Source: Zelonia costaricensis | Taxonomy: Eukaryota; Euglenozoa; Kinetoplastea; Trypanosomatida; Trypanosomatidae | NCBI GenBank assembly: GCA_030849075.1 | Contig: JASAOO010003514.1 | Span: 1 to 64,000, forward strand | Direction of reading: 5' to 3' | DNA length: 64,000 bases | Part shown: positions 1 to 10,359 of the stretch, in pieces | How the letters are laid out: every line of letters begins with the position of its first letter | Numbering within the stretch: the first letter of the stretch is position 1 | The notes under the pieces: model-generated | What the model saw: the letters and a program-made list of their open reading frames with translations, nothing else | What the model was told of the DNA's origin: nothing | Databases searched by the model: none | Translations under genes and position numbers: made by a program

Positions 1-883
1 AAAGAGGGGGGGTTGGCTAGGGACAGCGGCGAATGGGGGGGAGGGCGCAGGCGACGGTCGTAGTCGAGGAGCGCAAACACGTAACACGAGGCAGATAAAT
101 GGGAGTGAGAGAAGTAAGAAACACACGAGGAGAGAGAGAGACGACGACGCCGACGACCTTGAGAAGAGGAGACGTCAGGGGGGAGGAACGAGGTGGCGAG
201 ACACCGTGGCGCCGGAGTGCGGGGTGGGGGGGGATAGTGGTACGGGGGCAGCCAACAGCGTAAGCGGGACAATGCAGGAAACCGAACAAGAACAAGAAAA
301 GAAGCTGTGAGGTAGATAGAGGGAGAGAGGCGCGGGTACTTGTAGGGGAGGGCTGCGCTTGGCACTGCGTATAAGCGCGCGTGGGCGTGGGTGTGGCGGT
401 GTGTTCAACGATCTTCCCTAGACAGGATCACGACGCGCAGCACACTGGATGGAGGAGGGAGAGGGTTTGGGGGCTTTCTATTTGGTTTGTTTGTGTTTTG
501 TGTGAGAGTCTCTCTTCTCTGCTGTACTCGTTCGATGTGTGAAGGTGGGGGAGAGGCGAAAGAGGGAAGAGGGGGGCTTGCTTCACGTGCTGGACGGAGA
601 GCACGTACTTGTACACACACGCGTACGTTATCACGAGCTCGGCACAATGGAAGGAAAGAGAGAGAGAGGGAGAGGAGAAATAGCGAAGGAGGAGATTTGG
701 GGGGAGGTGGTGGCACACTGTTGGGGGGGGGTGGATGTAAAGTCAACGTACGACTGCCAGCGAGGGGAAAGAGAGCTGAATAGGCAGGAGGGAAGCGGGG
801 GGAGGGGGTGGGGGTGGGGGTAGTGGAGAGAGAGAGAGGGCACCTCGACGTTGATGGGGGATTTCTTTTCGAGTGCGTATGCG

Positions 884-918
<35 letters not shown>

Positions 919-2177
919 TGAAGTGTGTGCGCCCCCACACGGCGAAGGGAGGGGGATCATGTGCAGCCGAGACAGGGGACGGGGGGAAGAGGAGAAGGGG
1001 GGCAGGCGCAGGAGGTGTCGGAGAGTAGAGGACGAGAGGAGGACAAGGGAGGAGCCGACAGTAGAGTTAGACAGGTGCGCATCGCGGCAAGTCGACCGCG
1101 GTGTGGGTCGCCATACCGCTTTGTTTGGCCGCTTCACGTCATGCAGTGAACTGTTCTTCGAGTTTGCTCTCTTTTTTTCTACACGTCCGATGGTGGTTTG
1201 TGTGGTGGCACACACACACACACGCACACACGCGCGCGCAGCGGGCGTGCACTGTCGAGCACTCGAGCTGTGCCACTACGGGGACTGCGTGCGCGCGGTC
1301 CTAGAGTGCTTGGGTAAGGAGCACGCCCACCCACCCACCCCCTCCACTTATTCAAACGAGAAAAGGGACTTGCGGCTGCGTCGCAGAGAACGGGGAAGAA
1401 GAAGAAGAATCAAAGCAAGAGTTGAGTGTCAAGTTTTCGATCGCATGGCAAACGCGCCAACACACCGGCCACGCACGGAGACACACAAGCACGGAGGCTG
1501 GAGAAGGAAGGTGTGCGTCCGCGTGTGCGGGGGGGGGGGGGTGCTGTGTTTCGTGCTTACGCAGCTTTGACGAATATAGAGTGCGCTCGCCGACAGAGCC
1601 GTTCTTCAGGCGGCAGGGGGGGGGGGCGGAATGGCGTGTTTGAGAAAAGAGGAAGACACGCGCAGTGCGCCGCGGAGCGCTGCGGCTGCAGAGACGTGGA
1701 GGTGGAGAAGCAGGAAAGAGGCGATGCCTCGGCTACAGAACGACGCACGCATCCACGCACGCACGCCATGCACGGACCAGGCTTCATATAGTTGGCAGCG
1801 TGCGTGACGCGCTCGTACGTGGGTGTAAGGGGGGAGTGGGGACGATGTTAAGGCGAGTCGACTCGCAGTGTATCGGTGCGCGCCTGACCACGAACACCGC
1901 GCGCACAGACAGAAGACGTGACACGCGCAGAAGAGAGAGCAAAGACGTGGCGGCGTTGCGTGGCTGCACTCCCTTCACCCTTGGCTTCGCCGCACGGAAA
2001 GATGCGCGGAGTGCGCCTGCACAGGCTGCAGCACCGCGAGCAGGAAGGAGGCAGACCGCGAACCGACGAGAGCGCGACCGAGGACGGCTGCCTGTTGCGC
2101 AGATGCGCTCCGCCCCCCCCCCCGCCTCCTCACTGGCAACGCAGGGTATCAACATCGACCACGTCTCCGCGCGCACT
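1..2177. other. Intergenic / 3' UTR region at window edge
   Basis: This stretch lies downstream of the thioesterase stop codon and runs to the window edge. It should hold that gene's 3' UTR and spacer. It is made of purine-rich runs, short TG, CA and G tracts and no open frame with coding character. Frames open here on both strands are low-complexity and rich in Arg, His, Pro or Ser. I see no RNA gene in it. Confidence 0.6.
885..915. repeat. (TG)n microsatellite
   Basis: An uninterrupted TG dinucleotide run of about 15 units, read as CA in the transcribed (minus) sense. It probably lies in the 3' UTR or spacer downstream of the thioesterase gene. Confidence 0.9.
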
Positions 2178-3245
2178 TCACCGGGTGCTCGTATCGGTCG
2201 CCTGGGTGTGGCGAGCAGAGGGCTCTGACGGTGCTCTCTGCGTCGAGACGTGGGGCGGGTGTGGAAGGAGGGTCTTGTGGCGCAGGTGGCTGCGCGTATT
2301 GCGCCACACCTGCGCCAGCGTCCGTATCCGTTCCTCGCGCTCCTCCCCATCCACGTCGTGCACCGCGCCGGTCGCCGCCGCTTCCGCCACCGCGGCGGCA
2401 TCGCGCTCATCCACCACGGGCGTGCAGACGTGTTCGACGCTCTTGAACAGGGCGCGGAGCTCCGCCACAGACGACAGCCCTGCAGTGTCCGCCATCACGT
2501 GCTCGCAGTCGAGCGTCACCGTGCGCCGGGTGCCTGCCTTCGCACTGGGCGGAGCGGCCGGCGCGGCAGCGTCCGGTGCATAGCGGCGCTTCAGCTCCGC
2601 CGCGTACTCGACTGGGCCTATGAGGGCGACGCCGAGAGTGCACGAGGCGTGCAGCTTCTGCCCATCCTTGCTCCAAACCTCGTGCTCCACAAAGACGCGC
2701 CGCGGGTCAGAGCCGGCGGGGGGGAGGAGGGTGCGAGTGCGCACCCACACGGTGCGACACGGCCCGATCTCGCGCTGGTACGTGATGGACAGGTCCGACA
2801 CTACGAAGGCGATGCGGTGGCGAAGCATGAGCCGGCCCATGCCCAGAAAGGCGATCTGGTGCCACCGCGCAAACTCGAAGATCTCGAGGTACTTGGCGTT
2901 GTTCACATGCCCGTTTTCGTCGATCATGCGCAGGCCGCAGTAGACCGGCGTCGTGACAGGCTGCGCAATGAAGTGCCCGAAAGCGGGGTCGTCTGGAAGC
3001 TGCAGCTGCCACGGCCACACCCAGCGCGGCGCCGGGGGACGTGGCGGGCGGCTGAGCGCGGTGGCACCGGACGCGGCGGCCTCTGCGGCGGCCACGGCGC
3101 GCACCACCTTGGCGGGCACCACTGACGTCGCCAGCCCATCGGCCGGCAGCGGGGCGGCCCCACTGAGAATCCGGCTCACATGCGCACGATCGCGCAGCCC
3201 GCGCCACAGGTAGCGGTGACACCGGGCGAGGTGGGGGAGCACCAT
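2178..3245 (-). CDS. THEM6-like hotdog-fold thioesterase family protein
   Basis: The 355-residue product carries one hotdog (4HBT-like) domain at about residues 95-210. The segment DENGHVNNAKYLE at residues 109-121 fits the D-x-x-x-H-x-N-N-x-x-Y-L signature of the THEM6 and 4-hydroxybenzoyl-CoA thioesterase group. It is followed by a strand pattern typical of the fold (FVVSDLSITYQREIGPCRTV). By family it may hydrolyse acyl-CoA thioesters, but many THEM6-like proteins have no proven substrate. The N-terminus is rich in Arg and hydrophobic residues and could be a mitochondrial or membrane signal; this is inference. The C-terminal 120 residues are Ala-rich and poorly structured. The open frame begins at a TTG at 3254, so I chose the first ATG, at 3245. 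A short upstream ORF overlaps this start. It is the last gene of the cluster visible here. Confidence 0.75.
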   Translation of the reverse strand: MVLPHLARCHRYLWRGLRDRAHVSRILSGAAPLPADGLATSVVPAKVVRAVAAAEAAASGATALSRPPRPPAPRWVWPWQLQLPDDPAFGHFIAQPVTTPVYCGLRMIDENGHVNNAKYLEIFEFARWHQIAFLGMGRLMLRHRIAFVVSDLSITYQREIGPCRTVWVRTRTLLPPAGSDPRRVFVEHEVWSKDGQKLHASCTLGVALIGPVEYAAELKRRYAPDAAAPAAPPSAKAGTRRTVTLDCEHVMADTAGLSSVAELRALFKSVEHVCTPVVDERDAAAVAEAAATGAVHDVDGEEREERIRTLAQVWRNTRSHLRHKTLLPHPPHVSTQRAPSEPSARHTQATDTSTR

Positions 3246-3307
3246 CGCGTGCAAGAGTGCCCCACTACGTTGATGTTATTCGGATCTGTTTGCGTCTGTC
3301 CGTGCAT
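3176..3307 (-). other. Upstream ORF overlapping the thioesterase start
   Basis: If trans-splicing uses the AG at 3339-3340, the leader contains an ATG at 3305-3307. It opens a 43-codon frame ending at 3176, out of frame with the thioesterase and running across its ATG at 3245. Such an overlapping uORF would be expected to reduce initiation at the main start. Use of an AG closer to the gene would remove it from the mRNA. Confidence 0.35.
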
Positions 3308-3338
3308 GTGTGAGTGTGTGTGTGTGTGTGTTAGAAGG

Positions 3339-3340
3339 CT
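3339..3340 (-). promoter_or_regulatory. Predicted spliced-leader acceptor AG (thioesterase)
   Basis: In the transcribed sense a C-rich tract (CCCCCCTCCCTCCACTCCCA) ends in AG, giving a predicted 93-nt leader that includes a CA repeat. This is the first AG after the best pyrimidine tract; no experimental support is visible. Confidence 0.45.
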
Positions 3341-3995
3341 TGGGAGTGGAGGGAGGGGGGTATGCACTAGAGGTGCCTCGGTAAAGGAATGCAGGAGAGG
3401 GCGAGCTGGTGTATCGGGATAGGGGAGGAAGCTCGACGCGCTGCTGTGGTGCACAGTCGACGGCGGGATGCAGCAGCGCGCAGGGGCGGTGTGGCGCTGC
3501 GGAACGCAGACGAGAGACAAGGGGGTGAAAAGATGCACGAGGACTACCGTGGGGGGCCGAGGGCGGCATGAAGGAAAGCGCAGACCAACGCGGACGAAAG
3601 GGGGGGAGGGGGATGGCTCCGCGTCTCAGGTCGGTGCGTGCCCTGTGCGGAGATCCCTGAAGCATGCGCCGTGTGCGACGTCGGCCGCGGTGTGAACACA
3701 CGCGGCTTTGCGCCACGCCGGTTTGCAGCGCAGGTCGCCGACAAACGCCGCAGCTGGCCCGCGCGCACGCGTCGCTGCTGCAGATGCCATGGCGCGCGCT
3801 CACGGACAAGAGCCGCCTCCCATGCCCAGGAGGGGAGAGGGCCAAAGTGGCGAGAGCTACGGTGTTCGTGGAGGCGTGTGCATTCGGAACTGGACATGGA
3901 GATGGTGTTGCAGGGGAGACTCCGGAGCCGCACGCGACCTACCTCACCGTCCCGCCGCCCACACCTCTCCCACGGACGCGCAGATAGATCTTTGA

Positions 3996-4024
3996 TGTGT
4001 GTGTGTGTGTGTGTGTGTGTGTGT
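3996..4024. repeat. (TG)n microsatellite
   Basis: A run of about 14 TG units some 110 bases downstream of the KATNIP-like stop codon, so probably in its 3' UTR, where it reads as CA. Confidence 0.9.
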
Positions 4025-4131
4025 CTGCGTGTGTCGAAGGACACACACGGTGCATCAACGCACTGCTCAAGAAGACCGGCGAGCACAATGTCCGCATGGA
4101 GCGGAGTGCCAGCGAAGGGAAGCAGCGTGCT

Positions 4132-7100
4132 TCAGCCGGAGCTCGCGCGGACGTCCTCCAGCAGGTCGGGCTCGAGTGTGAAAACCACGAAGGGCCGCAC
4201 GGACGTGGTGCAGGCCGGCAGGTCTGCCCAAAGCGGCGCCACGGCTGCAGCGCTGGTCGCGCTTGCACCGCCCTCGTTCCCATTCGACGGCGACGCGCTT
4301 GACGTTGCAGGCTTGACGCCGCCTGTTGGTGCCTGCGCGTTGCCGGCGTCCTTGGCCAGCCGCACCGTCGCCTCGCCGCTGGAGAAGACGATGGCGTCAT
4401 CCATGAAGACCTGAAGCTGACGCACCCACGCCGCAGAGCCGGGCACGACAAGCGGCGCGTGCAGGGCGAGCAGCGACACACAGAAGGGCACATCCGCGAC
4501 GTAGAGCAGCTCTAGCACCACCTGCAGCGGCGGCGATGTCGATGCCGACGTCGAGTCCGGCGGCACGGCCTGCGATGGGCCGGCCGCTGCCGGTGTGATG
4601 CTGACGAGGGCCTCCGACACCATCGGTACACGCCGCGCCCGAGTATGCTCCGACTGCTCGCCGTCCATGCCCTCGTCCTCCGCCCCTGCTCGCTGGCGCA
4701 GCTCCGCGCGGTGCTTGTCGGGGCGCACCGCTTTGACAATATCGCCGTACTCGTTCACAAAGCTGCACGCTCGCAGCGGCCTCAGCATCCACAGCCGCAT
4801 GAACGCCTTGAGCGACGCCGCCGCACTGATCGTGCTGCCCGGTGGCTGCGCCGACGCTGTCGGCACGTCCCGGGCGCACACGTGAAGGCGCACACGGCAC
4901 ACGTAGCCGACCGGCAGCAGCGGCGTCACGTAGGGCTGGTATGTCAGCAGCCACTCGGGTGCCTCGCAGGTGGCCGCTACGCGGGCGCGCTGCATCGCCA
5001 CCGTCGCCCGGATGCTGACCGAGGCGCCGAGGCTGCCGGAGAGGGACAGCGACAGAGCACGCCAGCCACCCCCACCCCCATCGAGCCCGAGGGAGGAGAT
5101 GTCCGCGTCGGCGCTGCCGCCGGTGCCGGGGCCGAGCGCTATTTCGTAGTTCCCGAGGTGGTCACCGGGGAGGGGCGATGGCGCCGCAGCCGCACCGCTG
5201 CCAACAGGCGCCGTACCACCCGCCTGCACAGTGCCGTAGAGAGAGACATCGTAGCTTTGGAAGCGGGCCTCCTCGAGCAGGGCCGGCGCCTTGCGCAGCG
5301 TCACCCCAACCGGCGCGGTTACCTCAAACACGCGGGCCGCCGCGACGGCCTGCCGGCTGCTCGGCGCGTGGCACACTCGCCACAACTCGCGAAACACCTC
5401 CGGTAGCGCCGCGCGCGGCTCGGCGGCCCCCTGCGCCTCCGCGAAGAAGACGCGCGCCTCCTTCACCCCGCAGCTCGTCTGGTCGCCCACGGAGAAGTTG
5501 GCCACGTCGATGAAGCCCAGCGTCGGTGCCGGCGTCGCAAGGATGAACACCAGCTGCATGCCAGACTGGAAGGGCAGCCGGCACGGCAGAGGCACGCCGT
5601 CGCCGTCGTCGTCATCCGCCTCCGCGTGGGATGGCTTGTGGTGCAGGAGCTGCCGCGCGGAGAGGGCGGCCTGCTCCAGCGCACTCGGCGCGTCGCTGTC
5701 CCCGTTCCGGTCCCCCGCCGCACTGGCGATCCAGTCGCCGCCCCCGTCGCCGTGATGCGCGTCACTGGGCCACATGGACGCGGTGCCATCGGGGTAGTAC
5801 ACCGCCACACAGCGCAGGCCAACGTCGGCGAGGACGTCCCCGGCGGCGTCGCGCAGTCGCAGGCCACTCAAGCCAACGTGCTGCGTCGCTCCCCACGTGC
5901 TCAGTAGCATGATGCTGACAGCCGCGATCTGGCGCGGGCAGCGGAGGGGGTCCAGTACCGCCTGCCGACTGCGCCGCCGCGCGTGCCGCGGCGTTGGCAG
6001 CGCTGCCGCATCCGTCCACGCCTCTATCGTTGCCGCCGCCGCGCGCTCCCCCGGGGCAGCGGCGTCGTGCGGCCTCGCTCGCCCATTCGCTGGTGCACCG
6101 CTGGTGAAGGGGCGGTGCGGGTCTGCCACCCCCGGGGCAGCAGCGCGGGCGCCCGCCGCCGCGTCCACGTGCCGGGCGCTGGAAAACGAGTAGCGCACGA
6201 CGCCGGTGTGCGGCCGCCGTGCCTGCGCCGGGCGGCGCTGGCGATGGCGCGCCGCCCCCACTCTCGCACCGCTGGAGGCAGGCCGCTCCCCAACATGGTG
6301 GCTCCGGCTCGGCGCCGCAGACTCAACGACGAGCGGCGGTGTGTGGGCCATGACGCGGGCCAGCACCGCCGCGTCCGTGCACCACAAGATGTTCTCGCAG
6401 TTCCGCAAGCCGTACGTCGAGGCGGCCGCCGCACCAGCCGACGCACCACTCGGCCGCCGTCGCGCCGCCGTGCCGTTGTACTGGGCAGTCGCACCATCGT
6501 CGCTCTCCCCGTCCTCGCCCGACTCCTCGCCGCTGGAGACGCGGCAGAGCTCGCCGGAGTGCTCCTGCACCTCACCACGAAAGACGAGCACGTCGTCCAT
6601 GAAGGCCTCGACGATGTGGACGCCCTTGGTCGCGTGCGCGCGGCCCTTGCCGGCGTAGTTGTGCAGCCGCATTACGGAGAGCCGCACCGGCTGCGCAAAG
6701 GCGAACGCGACGACGTGCGACTCTCCGGCGGTGTAGGGCAGCGCGAGCATCTCCCGCTCATCGTGGGTGTTCAGGGAGTGCGGGCAGAGCAGCGCACGCA
6801 GCTGCTGGCGCGGATCGCCAGCCTCGTCGCCGCCGTTGTTGCCCTCCACCGCACCGGCGCTCGCCGCCGCGGCGTGTGCCTCCGTTTCTGCGTACTCGGC
6901 GAAGGCGCGCACCTGTCCGTCCGGCGACGTCGCTGCCAGGGAGACGAGTCCATCGTGCACCGCCACGGTCTGCCGCACCGCTGACGCCGCACACGGCCGC
7001 GGCAGCACCCGCGCTCCTGCCTCATCGAAGAGCTCCACGGCGCAGAGGCCCACCTCATGGGGGTCGCCCCAGGTGGTCAGCAGGTTCAAGAGAAGGCGCC

Positions 7101-8415
7101 GCCCGCACGGCATCGTGTCCGCCAGAACCGGCTGCAGCCCAATCGCGTCCGCCCCCACGGTATCGAGCCCGTCATCGCTGCCAGCGACAAGGTCTGCTCC
7201 AGGTACGGGGACGTCAGCGGCGGCGGCGGCGGCAGCGTCTGAAGTGCCACGCGGAGACACGCTGCGCAGCCCCCCGCGACAGGGCAGCTCGGCCGAGTAC
7301 GGGATGAGCGGCGTGTGGCCGTTCATCGTCAGGAGGGAGGCGCCGTGGAGCGCCGACAGGCTCGAGGCCTCCAGCGTCAAAGCCGCGCCGCCGGCGCGAG
7401 AGGTGGCCGCCTCGTCGCCGTCGGCGTCACTCCCGGACAAGGCGGGGCCGCCGTTGGCCTGCGGCGCTTCTCGGGGTGCCCGGGATGGCGTGCCCACCGG
7501 CGATGTCAGGCCGTCGGACATGGCCATGGAGCTGCTGTGGCGGGTGAGAAGCCCAGGGCCGCGTCGCGAGACCGGGGCCGTGCCGCGAGTCGACATGGGC
7601 TCCGGTGCCTGGTACATGTCCCGGTAGACGGAGGCCTGCGTCGACGACGGCGAGTGCTGTAGCACGGACGACATGAAAGACGTGAGCTCGTCGACGGCGG
7701 CGTCGCTTGTCGTGCGCGTCGCCCTGGCAAAGCGGGCTGACGCCTCCAGGGCGTGGCGGGGCACGGCACGCGATTGACGCGCGTGAATGACGTCCATGAG
7801 CGACTGCGCGTTGGGCGCGGTGTCGTAGATGGAGACGGCCGTGAAGGGTGCCAGCGGCGGCGCGGTGGCGGGGAGGCCGTCGGACTGCGTGGCGGGGATG
7901 TGGTAGGACGAGGGTGCGCCCCCGCCCACCGCGGAGCCTGGAACGCACGCCGTGGATGCAGGTGCTACGCCGCTTTGGCGGACGGCGTGCATCTCCGAGG
8001 GGGGCGACGCCGCAACCGAAGCGCGAGCGAGGCGGCCAAAGGTGTACGGCGTGGACGTGCTTGCTGCTGGACGCAGGGTGGACGTGTGCGTGGACGCACT
8101 ACGCTCTGCTACGCTCGTCGGCACGTCCTCGGAGGTGTCGAGGACATTCACGGACCGGCCCGCGTCGCTGCCGGACGTCTGCGCCGCGGCACTCGCCGCC
8201 TGCGTTGGGCCAGGGGATGGGCATTGTGCGCCGCCGCCTGCCGTGGCGGAGCTGCGGCGGGAGCGTGGCATGCGCAGGGACTGGATGCGAAGCCCCCGCC
8301 GGACGGAGGTGGTGGCAGCAGCACCGGAAGCCGCAGCCGCAGCAGGGCCCTGCGCATTGTGCGATGTCGATGGCGGAGTCTGCCCCGCAGTGTAGTGGTC
8401 GCCGCCTCCTCGCAT
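4132..8415 (-). CDS. KATNIP-like protein (DUF4457 domains)
   Basis: The 1427-residue product resembles katanin-interacting protein (KATNIP/KIAA0556), a ciliary-base and microtubule-associated protein in animals. The first DUF4457-like unit opens near residue 439 with LLTTWGDPHEVGL. Its hallmark LHNYAGKG...KGVHIVEAFMDDVLVFRGEV segment lies at about 581-617. A second unit opens near 826 with LLSTWGATQHVGLSGL and carries a VANFSVGDQTSCGVKEARVFF segment at about 965-990. A third, degraded unit near 1301-1347 again ends in VFMDDAIVF. The first 430 residues are Ser/Ala/Thr-rich and probably disordered, and disordered loops separate the units. The open frame starts with GTG at 8535; the first ATG is at 8415. 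Since trypanosomatids are flagellated, a role at the basal body or axoneme is a reasonable inference from homology, not something the sequence shows. Confidence 0.75.
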   Translation of the reverse strand: MRGGGDHYTAGQTPPSTSHNAQGPAAAAASGAAATTSVRRGLRIQSLRMPRSRRSSATAGGGAQCPSPGPTQAASAAAQTSGSDAGRSVNVLDTSEDVPTSVAERSASTHTSTLRPAASTSTPYTFGRLARASVAASPPSEMHAVRQSGVAPASTACVPGSAVGGGAPSSYHIPATQSDGLPATAPPLAPFTAVSIYDTAPNAQSLMDVIHARQSRAVPRHALEASARFARATRTTSDAAVDELTSFMSSVLQHSPSSTQASVYRDMYQAPEPMSTRGTAPVSRRGPGLLTRHSSSMAMSDGLTSPVGTPSRAPREAPQANGGPALSGSDADGDEAATSRAGGAALTLEASSLSALHGASLLTMNGHTPLIPYSAELPCRGGLRSVSPRGTSDAAAAAAADVPVPGADLVAGSDDGLDTVGADAIGLQPVLADTMPCGRRLLLNLLTTWGDPHEVGLCAVELFDEAGARVLPRPCAASAVRQTVAVHDGLVSLAATSPDGQVRAFAEYAETEAHAAAASAGAVEGNNGGDEAGDPRQQLRALLCPHSLNTHDEREMLALPYTAGESHVVAFAFAQPVRLSVMRLHNYAGKGRAHATKGVHIVEAFMDDVLVFRGEVQEHSGELCRVSSGEESGEDGESDDGATAQYNGTAARRRPSGASAGAAAASTYGLRNCENILWCTDAAVLARVMAHTPPLVVESAAPSRSHHVGERPASSGARVGAARHRQRRPAQARRPHTGVVRYSFSSARHVDAAAGARAAAPGVADPHRPFTSGAPANGRARPHDAAAPGERAAAATIEAWTDAAALPTPRHARRRSRQAVLDPLRCPRQIAAVSIMLLSTWGATQHVGLSGLRLRDAAGDVLADVGLRCVAVYYPDGTASMWPSDAHHGDGGGDWIASAAGDRNGDSDAPSALEQAALSARQLLHHKPSHAEADDDDGDGVPLPCRLPFQSGMQLVFILATPAPTLGFIDVANFSVGDQTSCGVKEARVFFAEAQGAAEPRAALPEVFRELWRVCHAPSSRQAVAAARVFEVTAPVGVTLRKAPALLEEARFQSYDVSLYGTVQAGGTAPVGSGAAAAPSPLPGDHLGNYEIALGPGTGGSADADISSLGLDGGGGGWRALSLSLSGSLGASVSIRATVAMQRARVAATCEAPEWLLTYQPYVTPLLPVGYVCRVRLHVCARDVPTASAQPPGSTISAAASLKAFMRLWMLRPLRACSFVNEYGDIVKAVRPDKHRAELRQRAGAEDEGMDGEQSEHTRARRVPMVSEALVSITPAAAGPSQAVPPDSTSASTSPPLQVVLELLYVADVPFCVSLLALHAPLVVPGSAAWVRQLQVFMDDAIVFSSGEATVRLAKDAGNAQAPTGGVKPATSSASPSNGNEGGASATSAAAVAPLWADLPACTTSVRPFVVFTLEPDLLEDVRASSG

Positions 8416-10359
8416 CGGCACGGGATCAGAGGTGAAGAAAGAAGTCTGGTGCCTGTCTGCGACTTTGCTGGTTGGCGTGTGTGCGTGCGTCTGTGTGGGG
8501 AGGGTGGGGTGAACTCTCGCACGACTCCGTTCCACGAGGCAGAGTGCGGCGAGATGTGGGCACGCACCGGCTCTATTGGTGTGCGTCTGTGCGTCTGTGC
8601 GTGATGTTCTTTAAAAGCCAGAAACGGTGCGACGTGTGTGCGACGGATCAACTAGCGTGCGCACACGAAAGGCCAACGGAAAGAAAAACAGAAAAAATGA
8701 GAGTGATGTGTGGCGCACAAAGCGTGAGTGACGGAGTTCCAATCAACTAGACGCAAGCGCGCACCCACACGCCCACTAACTGTGCGCCAAGGAAAAAAGG
8801 GGGAGAAGCAGACACACAGGGGATACACCGTCGGCGAAACTACGAAGACACGGTGTGGCCACTGATCGACGCGGAGCCACCCGTCACGGTATTAGCGGTC
8901 CGTGAAAACTGGCGTCGTACCTTCTGGGAGCTGCGCCAACCACCCCTGCCGACAGCGCACAGCCGTGTGGCTGCCAAGCAGACGTTCGCGGCAGCGGCTC
9001 GGCTCTGTGGGCAGAACGCGTGCTGTCTTGAGTGGGCCGGAGGTGACCAGGTGCGACCCTATAAGGCGCACGGAAACGCAATCGGGGGTCGCAAGGAAGG
9101 CGGTGGTCACGCGGCGGGACCGTGAGCGCCGTGTGTGCAGGCGCGTCGTCGCCACGTCAGCAGCGACACCGTCAGAAGAGAGAGATAGAGGGGAAGCGTC
9201 GCGACGCAGGTGGTGTGCGGTTGCTGACGCAGAAGGGGTGGGCGGGCGGGCGAGAACACAACACGTAGAGAAGAGGACGTGAGCAGCCATGGAAGATGGA
9301 AGAGGCAGGGAGCGAGGAGAGGAGGGTGCAAACAGCACAGCTGGGGGGCACCTGCTGCACCGCACGCGGCAAGGCGACGAGCTAGGAAGAGACTTCCCGC
9401 GACGCCCCACCCTACCCAGACGGTGGCGGCACCGCCGGCTGCTTTCGGAAATGAACAAAATCGCTGCGACATCAGCGTCACCGCACACGGAAACGCAGCC
9501 TCGGCGTTTGCGCCGCCGGGTGCCACCTCCCGTCATGTCCTCCGCATGCATGCGTCGTTGCGCACTCCACGAGGCGCCCGTGACGTGACGCGGCGTTTGT
9601 TCTTCTTTTCACCTTCGCCGTGTTCGGTCCACCGCCGTGGCCGGCGACCCCGGAAGCGCTTCGAGGTCAACAACGGCGCGCCCCTTCTCGGCCCGAATGT
9701 CGCAGGTTTCCCCGCCTCCGCCTCTCCCATCGCGTCACAGAGAGTCGTGGTGCGCGCTGTGGCGTGTGAAGAGTAGCCGCGGCAGCGGAATGGAAAGGGG
9801 GAGGCGACGGAGCGTCGGGGCCCCCGCTCTACACACGCCACCGCACCCCCCCCCGCCTCCGAGCCTTTAAGGCTGCCACCACCACCCCCTCTTCCCGCCA
9901 CACACACACACACTTTGAGTGTTCGCGTGCCTTCACCATAGGCGTCGATCGATGGGGCGGCTGCCGAAATGGAATGGCGCCGGGGAGGGAGGTGAGGGGA
10001 GGGAGGTGAGGGGAGGGAGGACCGCCCGGCAACTAGTCAACTCCTGCCTACCCACCCACCCCGCCCTCTACCTTCCCCACGGCCCAGCGCGTGCATCCTG
10101 TGGCTGCTCCCCAGCAGGCCCTCCGTAGGCACGTCGCACGTGCGCAGCGTGTCGAGGAGGAGCGGGGAGCGGGGGAAGGACTGGAGCACGCGAAAGAGGG
10201 GGGGCGGGGGGCGGAAGTCGTGCGCACTGTGCTCCACTCTACCGCATACGCTGGCACGTACGTTGGCAACACAAGAGAAAACTGGAGTGTCACAGAAGGA
10301 GGCGAACGCCACGAGCACGTGCTCGTGATGGTCGAGACGCGCGTGCTGCTGGCGCGCGT
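8416..10359. other. Intergenic region
   Basis: About 1.9 kb between the TLC gene and the KATNIP-like gene. It holds short G-rich tandem units near 9985-10020 and C/CA tracts near 9840-9915. A minus-strand frame at 8892-9551 is Arg/Ser/Pro-rich and does not look coding. A TTTCTTCACCTCTGATCC-type pyrimidine stretch at about 8421-8445 lies just upstream of the KATNIP-like ATG, but no AG follows it before the ATG, so the splice site there is unclear. Confidence 0.55.

Larger units (their letters stand above)
3246..4131. other. Intergenic region between KATNIP-like and thioesterase genes
   Basis: It holds the presumed 3' UTR of the KATNIP-like gene and the leader of the thioesterase gene. A second short TG run lies at about 3309-3330, and a purine-rich (pyrimidine in the transcript) tract at about 3341-3360. 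No other gene is seen. Confidence 0.6.

Noticed and set aside
8892..9551. A 219-residue minus-strand frame upstream of the KATNIP-like gene
   Set aside because: Ser/Arg/Pro-rich without motif, and its codon pattern is unlike that of the neighbouring genes.
9985..10025. Short tandem GGGAGGTGAG-type units, considered as a CRISPR-like array
   Set aside because: Units are adjacent, have no spacers and are purine-only; the setting is a eukaryotic chromosome.
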